A program made the position numbers and the translations under genes. The notes beneath the pieces were generated by a model. The model searched no databases, was not told where the DNA came from, and saw nothing but the letters and a program-made list of their open reading frames with translations. From assembly GCA_002320595.1 (NCBI GenBank), contig DCKB01000021.1, positions 46,900 through 110,899 on the forward strand: a DNA stretch of 64,000 bases. Reading direction: 5' to 3'. Each line of letters opens with the position of its first letter. The stretch's first letter is position 1. The stretch comes from Christensenella sp. UBA1685. Lineage in GTDB: Bacteria > Bacillota > Clostridia > Christensenellales > CAG-138. Below are positions 52,327 to 59,253 of this stretch, piece after piece.

Positions 52327-52548
52327 TTATACGATCTCGATCATTTCGCAATCGGCTTTGCGCACGGAAAGTTCGTAGTTGCGCACAGTTACCTCAACGG
52401 GGTCTCCCAGCGGCGCCACCTTTCGCACATAAATTTCCGTGCCCTTGGTGATCCCCATGTCCATGATGCGGCGTTTCACGGCCCCTTTGCCGCGCAGGCG
52501 CGCCACAACGGCCGTCCCGCCGACCTTCACATCTCTCAGCGTTTTCAT
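52327..52548 (-). CDS. feoA: FeoA-domain protein
   Basis: A 73-residue SH3-like FeoA protein, with VGGTAVVARLRGKGAVKRRIMDMGITKGTEIYV and VRNYELSVRKADCEMIEIV. FeoA binds and assists FeoB. Second of two tandem feoA genes, separated by 50 bp. Confidence 0.93.
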   Translation of the reverse strand: MKTLRDVKVGGTAVVARLRGKGAVKRRIMDMGITKGTEIYVRKVAPLGDPVEVTVRNYELSVRKADCEMIEIV

Positions 52549-52598
52549 CTTAAGCCCCTCCTTTTTGTTTTTACTTCAAAACACCGCCTGACGGACGG

Positions 52599-52811
52599 TT
52601 AAACCAGAATGCGGTTTGCCATGCCGCGGTCAAGCGCAATGCGCGTCCCCTTTACGGAAAGGATCATGTTCCCGCCGGTTTCGTTTATTACCGTAATGCA
52701 TTCGCCCACCACAAAGCCAAGCTCCGCAAGATGCTGGCGCACCTCGTCTTTGCCGGTTATTTTTTTGATGAAATTGCGCTCTCCGTTTTTCGCCATCGTC
52801 AACGGCATCAT
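52599..52811 (-). CDS. feoA: FeoA-domain protein (first of two)
   Basis: A 70-residue FeoA-type SH3 protein with KDEVRQHLAELGFVVGECITVINETGGNMILSVKGTRIALDR. It is only distantly like its neighbour. AAGGAGG precedes the ATG. It begins the feo operon. Tandem FeoA proteins are common in Clostridia and may form a heteromeric regulator of FeoB. Confidence 0.92.
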   Translation of the reverse strand: MMPLTMAKNGERNFIKKITGKDEVRQHLAELGFVVGECITVINETGGNMILSVKGTRIALDRGMANRILV

Positions 52812-52867
52812 TAGATCCTCCTTCCGCTCGTTTGGTTTGTTTAACCTAACTACAGCTCCAAATATAT

Positions 52868-52930
52868 GGGTTAGTTTATGCTAACCCCTTCGCCGATTCG
52901 TAGTTTAGTTCATCTAACCATTTTTGTCAA
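52868..52930 (-). promoter_or_regulatory. feo promoter with two GTTAG-type operators
   Basis: On the minus strand TTGACA (52925-52930) and TAAACT (52902-52907) are 17 bp apart. GGTTAG in the spacer with CTAAAC over the -10 forms one imperfect dyad (52903-52919). A second, perfect dyad GGGTTAG-N6-CTAACCC lies downstream at 52868-52887. The symmetry resembles DtxR/IdeR boxes, so iron-bound repressor would block transcription. No dtxR gene is in the window. Confidence 0.75.
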
Positions 52931-52942
52931 TAGCTTTTGCAT

Positions 52943-53320
52943 TCATTTTTCTTTTGCTGTTTCAACCCATACAGCCCTGTACCCCGCAAGCGCAATAATT
53001 TGGCGAATCCTGCCTTCCTCCACAGGTTCTTTTGCACGCAGGGTAACACGCGCATGCGGAACATCCGTCCGTGCCAGCATGCCCTCCTTCTGCCCATGGA
53101 ATGCGTTTTCAAGCCGTGTGGCACAGTAGCCGCAGTGCATGCCCTCCACGGCGATTTCATATGCATAAGGATAATGCGTCTCATCCGAATCCCGCGCGCC
53201 GATGCGCTTTTCCTTCTCCACGCTTGCGCCGCAGCAACCGGAGGAAAGCTTTTTCATGTAGGACTTTACGCCGAACACAACCGCTGCCACAAGAACCACG
53301 ACCAGAATTGCCGTTCCCAT
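52943..53320 (-). CDS. Membrane-anchored HMA-domain protein
   Basis: A 125-residue protein. One N-terminal helix (ILVVVLVAAVVFGVKSY) is followed by a GCCGASVEKEKR Cys pair and a heavy-metal-associated domain (residues about 52-122). Its metal site is GMHCGYCATRLENAF. Similar proteins appear beside feo and copper genes. It likely passes or scavenges a metal at the membrane. It is controlled by its own promoter with a perfect GTTAG dyad (53355-53378). The stop lies 12 bp from the feo promoter. Confidence 0.8.
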   Translation of the reverse strand: MGTAILVVVLVAAVVFGVKSYMKKLSSGCCGASVEKEKRIGARDSDETHYPYAYEIAVEGMHCGYCATRLENAFHGQKEGMLARTDVPHARVTLRAKEPVEEGRIRQIIALAGYRAVWVETAKEK

Positions 53321-53354
53321 ACCGCTTCTTTCGCTCCCTTTCCGTTTTATTTTG

Positions 53355-53411
53355 CATGGTTAGTGCAATCTAACCATGTATCAGTCTAATCCATCCCGAC
53401 CGCATTGTCAA
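53355..53411 (-). promoter_or_regulatory. Promoter and operator of the HMA-domain gene
   Basis: On the minus strand TTGACA (53406-53411) and TAGACT (53383-53388) are 17 bp apart. CATGGTTAG-N6-CTAACCATG (53355-53378), with perfect 9-bp arms, covers the start of transcription. Confidence 0.8.
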
Positions 53412-53449
53412 CAGCCTGCAAGCGCAGAGTGCTTCTTTAAAACTTTTGC

Positions 53450-53501
53450 TTGACAGTGAAAGGCCGCCATGGTATGATTGCATAAGTTAGATAATTCTAA
53501 C
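53450..53501 (+). promoter_or_regulatory. Promoter and operator of the candidate small RNA
   Basis: TTGACA (53450-53455) and TATGAT (53473-53478) are 17 bp apart. GTTAG-ATAATT-CTAAC (53486-53501) begins right at the expected start site. Architecture equals the two iron-type promoters nearby and points to the same repressor. Confidence 0.75.
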
Positions 53502-53646
53502 CTCCAGTGTCACCCCAATTCGGGAGGGCGGCGCCATCCGCTCTCCCGGCTATGGGAACTTAACTTTGCCAACGTCTCATGGTACATGGAGTCTCTTTCC
53601 AGGGCGGAAGAAGGCCGTGACAAGCGAGGCCTTCTTCCGCTTCTTT
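53485..53646 (+). ncRNA. Candidate iron-responsive structured RNA (about 160 nt)
   Basis: The promoter at 53450-53478 leads into about 120 nt without a convincing ORF, then a strong terminator: GCGGAAGAAGGCC (53604-53616) pairs with GGCCTTCTTCCGC (53628-53640), followed by TTCTTT. An internal stem GGGAGGGCGG/CCGCTCTCCC lies near 53521-53546. Its 5' end contains unpaired-looking ACCTCC and ACCCC, which could pair with GGAGG ribosome sites in the manner of FsrA or RyhB. Alternatively it is an attenuator or riboswitch for the gene at 53719, since that gene follows on the same strand 73 bp later. Confidence 0.55.
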
Positions 53647-53718
53647 GCGGCGCGTGCAAATTGACACACACCTTCCTTGATGATATATTACTCATATCAA
53701 TTCAAACGAGGTACCGCT

Positions 53719-54354
53719 ATGTATCAGCAACATCTGAAAGATGAAAAAAGCACCTCCCTTACGGACTTCCTGCTCGTTATCGTATTCCTGCTGCTCGCCA
53801 TATTCATGCGGCAGATTGTTGATTTTTGCGCCTCCCTGCCTGCCCCCTGGCGCAGCATAAGCCAACTTGTTCTGTTCGCTGTGTTTGTCGGCATCTGCCT
53901 TTTCATCTATAAACGCCGCATTTGCGCTTTCCGCTACACCGTCATTTTCCAGCCCGCCCCGGAAGGTCAGCTCGACAAGTTTGGCAACCAGCTCGTTTGG
54001 CCATGGCCCATCGGCACAGTGCTTTTTGAGCGCATGGTTGGCGGCAAAGGAAAGATTGCACAGGAAATCGCGCCTTCCGAACTCGTCGCGCTCGTGAAGC
54101 CGGATGCGGTTGGCCTGTTTTCATCCAAAGCCATGCTGAAAAAACCCGGGGTTTTCAACACCGAACGCCTGACGCGCTTTTCGTCCAAGACGGCAAGCAT
54201 GCTCGTGTTCGAGCGCGGCGGGAAGGCCGGCTACATCCTCTTCCATCCGGATGAAACGCTCACAGGGCACATCGAAGCGTTGCTTGCCGCAAAGCGAGAG
54301 GCAAAGGCCGAGGATGAAGCCGGGGATGCGGGCGCGGGGCAGGCCGATGCATAA
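53719..54354 (+). CDS. Membrane protein with two helices, unknown function
   Basis: A 211-residue protein. Two hydrophobic helices (residues about 13-32 and 43-62: LVIVFLLLAIFMRQIVDF and SQLVLFAVFVGICLFIY) are followed by a cytoplasmic domain with YTVIFQPAPEGQLDKFGNQLVWPWPIGTVLFER. I do not recognise the family; the arrangement is like PH-domain-type membrane proteins. GAGG stands 7 bp before the ATG. Its last codons overlap the decarboxylase gene by 8 bp. An Ala/Glu-rich tail ends it. Confidence 0.7.
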   Translation: MYQQHLKDEKSTSLTDFLLVIVFLLLAIFMRQIVDFCASLPAPWRSISQLVLFAVFVGICLFIYKRRICAFRYTVIFQPAPEGQLDKFGNQLVWPWPIGTVLFERMVGGKGKIAQEIAPSELVALVKPDAVGLFSSKAMLKKPGVFNTERLTRFSSKTASMLVFERGGKAGYILFHPDETLTGHIEALLAAKREAKAEDEAGDAGAGQADA

Positions 54355-55756
54355 CGAAATTCCCCGCACCCTGCCGGAAGCCATCGGCGATTATGCTGCA
54401 GCAGGTGCGGCACGCTTTCATATGCCCGGCCATAAAGGGCAGGGCATGATGGGCCCTTTGGGGATGGCGCTCGCCCCTTGGGATGTAACGGAGCTTCCCG
54501 GCACGGACGACCTCCATGCGCCGGAAGGCGCAATTCTTGCAGCCGAGCGCGCCTATGCCGAAGCCTACGGCGCACGGCAGAGCTTCCTGCTCGTAGGCGG
54601 CTCCACGGCCGGCATTCTTGCGATGCTCCTTGCGCTCGGCAAAAACAAGCGCGTGCTGCTTGCGCGGGATTGCCACAAATCCGCTGTTGCGGGTGTGGCG
54701 CTCGCCGGGCATGCATGTGATTTTATTTATCCCGAAACCGCGGTGGGCGCGCCGTTTTGCGGCGTTGTAACGCCGGAGGCAGTCGAAACAGCGCTTGCCC
54801 GCAGGCGGGCGGACGCCGTATTCATTACGAGCCCAAACTACTATGGCGCATGTGCGGATGTTGCGGGCATCGCCGAAGTCTGCCGCCGCCACAGCGCGTT
54901 GCTGCTGTGCGATCAGGCGCATGGCGCCCATTTCCCGTTTGTGCCGGGTCTTTCCGCACATGCCGCCTCCGCCGCGGATCTTTGGTGCGTCAGCGCACAT
55001 AAAACGCTCCGTGCCATGACGCAGTCAGCCGTGCTGCACGCATCCCCCGCGTGTCCCCTTTCGGATGCGCACATCCGCAAAACCCTCTCCCTCATCGAAA
55101 CCAGCAGCCCCTCTTATCCGCTGATGCTCTCGCTTGACTGGGCGCTGAACCAGGCAAAAACCGGCGAATGGGAACGCCACGCCGCACGCGTGCTTGCCCT
55201 GCGTGCGCGCTTTGCAGCGCACCCCGTCGCAGGCGTTTCACTGCTTGAAGCTGCCGGTCCCTTTGCGGCGCTTGACTTCACGCGGCTCGTGTTTCTGGTA
55301 AACGGGCGTGGCATCAGCGGCGCAATGGCGCAGGATGCGCTTATCGGGTGCGGCGTTGTGCCAGAGATGGCGGATCTTGCCTCCGTGGTGTGCATCACCT
55401 CCCCTGCCGACCCGGACGCCTGGTATGCCAGGCTTTTTGCGGCTCTCACAGCGCTGCCGCTGGGCAATGGGCGGTTTTCATATCTCCCGCCCGTCGCAGT
55501 ACAGAAAACGCCTGTGTTGCGTGTACGGGATGCGCTGCTTTCCCCTTCAGAACCCGTTTTGCTGGAAAACTGTGCCGGGCGCATCTGTGCGCAGGCTGCG
55601 GGAGCGTATCCGCCCGGTGTGGCGACGCTGTTCCCCGGCGAGCGCATTGAGGAAGCGGATGTACGGCGCATGCTTGCATTCCGGGAGGCAGGACTTTCGC
55701 TCTTTGGCGTGGCGGAAGGCCGAACTGCTTGCGTGAAAGAAGAAAAAGCAGTATAA
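54347..55756 (+). CDS. Orn/Lys/Arg decarboxylase-family PLP enzyme
   Basis: A 469-residue fold-type I PLP enzyme of the aminotransferase-like ornithine/lysine/arginine decarboxylase family (YaaO/SpeA-like). The N-terminus has ARFHMPGHKGQGMMGPLG, then GSTAGILAMLLAL and DQAHGAHFPF. The PLP lysine is in VSAHKTLRAMTQSA. In Bacillus the yaaO gene sits two genes from darA, as here, supporting the assignment. The substrate amino acid is not certain. Start ATG at 54347 overlaps the previous stop. Confidence 0.85.
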   Translation: MHNEIPRTLPEAIGDYAAAGAARFHMPGHKGQGMMGPLGMALAPWDVTELPGTDDLHAPEGAILAAERAYAEAYGARQSFLLVGGSTAGILAMLLALGKNKRVLLARDCHKSAVAGVALAGHACDFIYPETAVGAPFCGVVTPEAVETALARRRADAVFITSPNYYGACADVAGIAEVCRRHSALLLCDQAHGAHFPFVPGLSAHAASAADLWCVSAHKTLRAMTQSAVLHASPACPLSDAHIRKTLSLIETSSPSYPLMLSLDWALNQAKTGEWERHAARVLALRARFAAHPVAGVSLLEAAGPFAALDFTRLVFLVNGRGISGAMAQDALIGCGVVPEMADLASVVCITSPADPDAWYARLFAALTALPLGNGRFSYLPPVAVQKTPVLRVRDALLSPSEPVLLENCAGRICAQAAGAYPPGVATLFPGERIEEADVRRMLAFREAGLSLFGVAEGRTACVKEEKAV

Positions 55757-55798
55757 TTATGAAAAGTCATTCCGTATGATATTGTAAAGGAGTTTGCG

Positions 55799-56464
55799 TT
55801 GCTTTTATACCAAACGGTTTTGTTCGACCTTGACGGCACGCTCATTGAATCCGCCCCCGGCATCTTCGCCTGCGCGCGCGCTGTGATGCAGGAAATGGGG
55901 CTTCCGCCCATGACGGATGCGCAGCTGCGCCCCATGGTCGGCCCGCCGCTCGCCGTATGTTTCAGCGACGTAATCGGCGTTCCAAAGGATCGCGTACAGG
56001 AAGCGGTGGATCGCTACCACTTGCTTGCGAAAACCGTCGGCCTTGATGCGATTCACCCCTATCCCGGCATTCCGGCCCTTCTCGCAGGGCTTAAGGCCGC
56101 GGGCGCATGCGTATGCGTCGTTACCTCTAAGGTGACGCCCACCGCACAGGCCCATCTTGAGCGTTACGGCCTCGCTCCCTTTATCGACCGCCTCTGGGGC
56201 GGCATCCCCGGCGGCAGCGCGGAAAAAACCTTCCTGCTGCAAACGGCGCTGGATGCGCTTCATGCGAAAAAAACTTCCATTGTTATGGTGGGTGACAGGC
56301 ATTATGACCTTCGCGCCGCACAGGCCGTCGGCATTCCTTCCATCGGCGTGCTGTATGGCTACGGCAGCGCCGAGGAGATCGCTTCCTGCGCGCCGACACA
56401 CACCGCAGCAACCGTAGAAACCCTCGGCCGCCTGCTGTTATCCGGCAGCGCAACCTTGCAATAA
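55799..56464 (+). CDS. HAD-family phosphatase (phosphoglycolate phosphatase-like)
   Basis: A 221-residue HAD hydrolase. Motif I FDLDGTLIES near residues 9-18, the helical cap, motif II VVTSK, and motif III/IV GDRHYDLRAAQAVGIPSIGV. It resembles Gph/PpaX. The start is a TTG at 55799 with AAAGGAG 7 bp upstream. It occupies the place where tmk (thymidylate kinase) stands in the conserved yaaO-tmk-darA-holB-ricT order. Confidence 0.88.
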   Translation: MLLYQTVLFDLDGTLIESAPGIFACARAVMQEMGLPPMTDAQLRPMVGPPLAVCFSDVIGVPKDRVQEAVDRYHLLAKTVGLDAIHPYPGIPALLAGLKAAGACVCVVTSKVTPTAQAHLERYGLAPFIDRLWGGIPGGSAEKTFLLQTALDALHAKKTSIVMVGDRHYDLRAAQAVGIPSIGVLYGYGSAEEIASCAPTHTAATVETLGRLLLSGSATLQ

Positions 56465-56485
56465 CATCCGAAAGGAGTGCATCCT

Positions 56486-56812
56486 ATGAAACTGATCTTC
56501 GCAATCGTACAGAACGACGATTCCAAGAGGCTCGTAAAAGCACTTGTGCAGCACAACATCAGCGTAACCCGCATTTCCACCACCGGCGGTTTCCTGCACG
56601 GCGGCAACACCACGCTGATGATCGGCGTGGAAAAGGAAAAGGTTCAGGAAACGTTGGATGTGATCAAAGCCAAATCCAGCACCCGCAAGGAGTTTATGGT
56701 GATTCCCTCTGCTTTGCCGGGTTATACGGACAGCTCCCCCACGCCCGTGCAGGTCACGCTCGGCGGTGCGACCGTGTTTATCGTTGATGTGGAGGATTTC
56801 CAGAAGTTTTGA
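56486..56812 (+). CDS. darA: Cyclic-di-AMP receptor DarA (PII-like)
   Basis: A 108-residue PII-like protein. MKLIFAIVQNDDSKRLVKAL, TRISTTGGFLHGGNTTLMIGV and VIPSALPGYTDSS match the DarA/PstA family. It binds cyclic di-AMP and is thought to relay osmotic or potassium signals. AAAGGAG stands 8 bp before the ATG at 56486. Its TGA overlaps the TTG of holB. Confidence 0.92.
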   Translation: MKLIFAIVQNDDSKRLVKALVQHNISVTRISTTGGFLHGGNTTLMIGVEKEKVQETLDVIKAKSSTRKEFMVIPSALPGYTDSSPTPVQVTLGGATVFIVDVEDFQKF

Positions 56813-57744
56813 GCAAGACCTTTCAAAGGGCTGAGGAACGCCTGCTCTCCGCCATCGGCGCAGCGCGTGTTTCTCATGCCTTTTTTATTTCAAGCCTGGA
56901 TCCGGAACCAGCAGTCCGGCTGGCCCGCCGCGCTGCCGCGCTCGTTTGCACGGGCGAGGCGGACGAAGCGCGCCTTGCACAAAGCGCAGGATTCCGTGCA
57001 TATGACGGCGCGTCCATGCGCATAGATGATATCAGGGAATTGATCGCCGGGCTTGCGCAAAGCCCGCTGAATGGGCAAATGCGCTGCACGCTCATTGAAG
57101 CTGCACACGGCATGAGCATCCCCGTGCAGAACGCGCTTTTAAAAACGCTGGAAGAACCGTCTTCCTCTGCGGTTTTTATTTTAACGGGCAACATCGCGGG
57201 CGTTCTCCCCACGGTTGCTTCCCGTTGCGCCGTGATACGCGCAGGCCTGTCTTCCGCATCCGAAATTGAATCGTTGCTGCTTTCGCGCGGGGCTTCCCCT
57301 GCGGAGGCACGGTTTTATGCGGCGGCAGGCGGCGGCAGCGAAACGCGCGCGCTCCGCTTATATGAAGACGAAACCTTCCGCACGCTGCGCGATGATTCCC
57401 TTGCGGCAATCACCGCCCTGTTGCGCGGCGAGCTTCCGCTCGGCGCTGCAAAAAAGCTCTGTGCAAACCGCGGTGCGGCAGATGCCTTTGCCTTTATGCT
57501 TTCCTTCCTGCGCGACCTGCTGGCGCGGCTCGCCGCAAGCGGTATGGCTCCTGAAAATCCGGACCGGCAGGATGCAATCGCCGCATTCGCTCCGCGCTTT
57601 ACAATCGGCCGCGTAACATGTATGATAGAGATGCTCTCAAAAGCAACGGGAGACCTGTATTCCGCAAACGCAGGCGCTTTGATGGATCTTGCAGTTGCGG
57701 ACAGGCTCTTTTTAGAAATATCGGAGGCAGTAACAAACAAATGA
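56809..57744 (+). CDS. holB: DNA polymerase III delta' subunit
   Basis: A 311-residue clamp-loader subunit. The delta' pattern is HAFFISSLDPEPAVRLARRAAALVC, SMRIDDIRELIAGLAQSPLNG, and GMSIPVQNALLKTLEEPSSSAVFIL followed by PTVASRCAVI. No Walker A, as expected. The start is a TTG at 56809 that shares bases with the darA stop. The zinc Cys cluster of other delta' proteins is absent. Its stop overlaps ricT by 4 bp. Confidence 0.9.
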   Translation: MSKTFQRAEERLLSAIGAARVSHAFFISSLDPEPAVRLARRAAALVCTGEADEARLAQSAGFRAYDGASMRIDDIRELIAGLAQSPLNGQMRCTLIEAAHGMSIPVQNALLKTLEEPSSSAVFILTGNIAGVLPTVASRCAVIRAGLSSASEIESLLLSRGASPAEARFYAAAGGGSETRALRLYEDETFRTLRDDSLAAITALLRGELPLGAAKKLCANRGAADAFAFMLSFLRDLLARLAASGMAPENPDRQDAIAAFAPRFTIGRVTCMIEMLSKATGDLYSANAGALMDLAVADRLFLEISEAVTNK

Positions 57745-58937
57745 AGACCGTAATCGGCGTAAAATTTAAAGGCGGCGGCAAAATGTATTATTTTGACCCC
57801 GGTGAGTTTGATGTAAAGGAAGGCGACGGCGTGATCGTCGAAACGGCGCGCGGCACCGAATTCGGCGACGTGGTCGCCCCGCCGCAGGAGCTGGAGGATG
57901 ATAAGATCGTCGCTCCGCTCAAAAGCGTCTTGCGCGTGGCAACGCCGCATGACCGGGAACAGCGGGACAAAAACCGTGCCCGTGAAAGCGAAGCCTATGC
58001 CATCTGCATGGAAAAAATCCAGGCGCATCAGCTTGATATGAAGCTTGTGGATGTGGAGTACACCTTCAACGGTTCCAAGGTGGTGTTTTATTTTACCGCG
58101 GATGGGCGCGTGGACTTCCGCGAGCTGGTAAAGGATCTTGCAAGCGTGTTCAAAACCCGCATTGAGCTTAGGCAGATCGGTGTGCGGGATGAGGCGAAGA
58201 TGCTCGGCGGGCTTGGCTCCTGTGGCCGTCCCGTATGCTGCAAAGCGTTCCTTTCGGATTTCACGCCCGTTTCCATCAAAATGGCCAAGGAGCAGAACCT
58301 TTCCCTTTCGCCCACAAAGATCTCCGGCATATGCGGCAGGCTTATGTGCTGTCTCAAATATGAGCAGGATGCTTACGAAAGCATGCGCAAGCAAATGCCG
58401 CGCACCGGGCGTGAAGTTCTCACCCCGGATGGAAGCGGAACGGTGCTTGAAAACAATGTCATCACAGAGCGCACGCGCGTTAAGGTTGCGCTTAACGACG
58501 GCACGTTTGATGTGCGTGAGTACCCATTCCGCGAGCTTCGCGTAAAAAACGCATCCTCCCGCCCAAAGCTGCCCGACGAAGAGGATACCTCCGTGAGCAC
58601 GGTGGAAGCGGATGCCTTACCTTTGGAAGCCGAGACGGCGCTGCCCTCTATCGCCTTCGGCGATGACGCTCCAGCCTCGAAGTTGAAAAAGGCCCCCAAG
58701 AAGCAGCAAAAACGCCGCGCCCCCACAAATGGACAGAAGGAGCCAAAGGAAACGGCTTCCCCGGAAGCCCCGGAGAGCGCTGAACCGGCAGGCGATCGGC
58801 AGGAAAGGCCGGACGGCGCTCCCGCCCGCAGGCGCGGCAGCCGCGGCGGCCGCAGGCGCAACAGGGCAAACAGGCCCGCAGAGGACAGGCAGCAGGTGCA
58901 ATCTCAGGAGGAAAGCGGTTCCTCGTCCAAAGAATAA
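57741..58937 (+). CDS. ricT: RicT (YaaT) PSP1-domain protein with a basic tail
   Basis: A 398-residue protein. The PSP1 domain contains GVKFKGGGKMYYFDPGEF and the cysteine pairs GSCGRPVCCKAF and GICGRLMCCLKYE (about residues 160-205). These bind iron-sulfur clusters in the Y-complex (RicA/RicF/RicT) that directs RNase Y processing and sporulation. The ATG overlaps the holB stop. The C-terminal 110 residues are an unusual Ala/Pro/Glu-rich and then Arg/Gly-rich tail (RRGSRGGRRRNRANRP), likely disordered and possibly RNA-binding. Confidence 0.92.
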   Translation: MKTVIGVKFKGGGKMYYFDPGEFDVKEGDGVIVETARGTEFGDVVAPPQELEDDKIVAPLKSVLRVATPHDREQRDKNRARESEAYAICMEKIQAHQLDMKLVDVEYTFNGSKVVFYFTADGRVDFRELVKDLASVFKTRIELRQIGVRDEAKMLGGLGSCGRPVCCKAFLSDFTPVSIKMAKEQNLSLSPTKISGICGRLMCCLKYEQDAYESMRKQMPRTGREVLTPDGSGTVLENNVITERTRVKVALNDGTFDVREYPFRELRVKNASSRPKLPDEEDTSVSTVEADALPLEAETALPSIAFGDDAPASKLKKAPKKQQKRRAPTNGQKEPKETASPEAPESAEPAGDRQERPDGAPARRRGSRGGRRRNRANRPAEDRQQVQSQEESGSSSKE

Positions 58938-58962
58938 CAGGCAGCACAAGCAGGGATTGCTC

Positions 58963-58990
58963 TTGATTTTTCGTACATATATGTTACAAT
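58963..58990 (+). promoter_or_regulatory. Promoter of the ferredoxin gene
   Basis: TTGATT (58963-58968) and TACAAT (58985-58990) with a 16-bp spacer, about 32 bp before the ATG. Confidence 0.65.
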
Positions 58991-59016
58991 ATACGGGAAA
59001 TCAACACTGGAGGTAA

Positions 59017-59193
<177 letters not shown>

Positions 59194-59205
59194 CAAAACG
59201 AGCTT

Positions 59206-59247
59206 AAAAGGCGGGCTGTGCAAGCGCACAGCCCGCCTTTTCTTTTT
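59206..59247. terminator. Bidirectional terminator after the ferredoxin gene
   Basis: AAAAGGCGGGCTGTGC (59206-59221) pairs with GCACAGCCCGCCTTTT (59226-59241), a 16-bp stem, then TCTTTTTT. A and T flanks suit the convergent MATE gene too. Confidence 0.9.
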
Positions 59248-59253
59248 TCCAGG

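Noticed and set aside
53500..53603. Known metal riboswitches (yybP-ykoY manganese, NiCo/czcD) in the feo-side RNA
   Set aside because: Core consensus segments of these classes are not visible, so no known class is claimed.
53478..53744. An 88-codon ORF across the candidate small RNA
   Set aside because: No family, no ribosome site, and it runs through a strong terminator hairpin; start overlaps the promoter -10.
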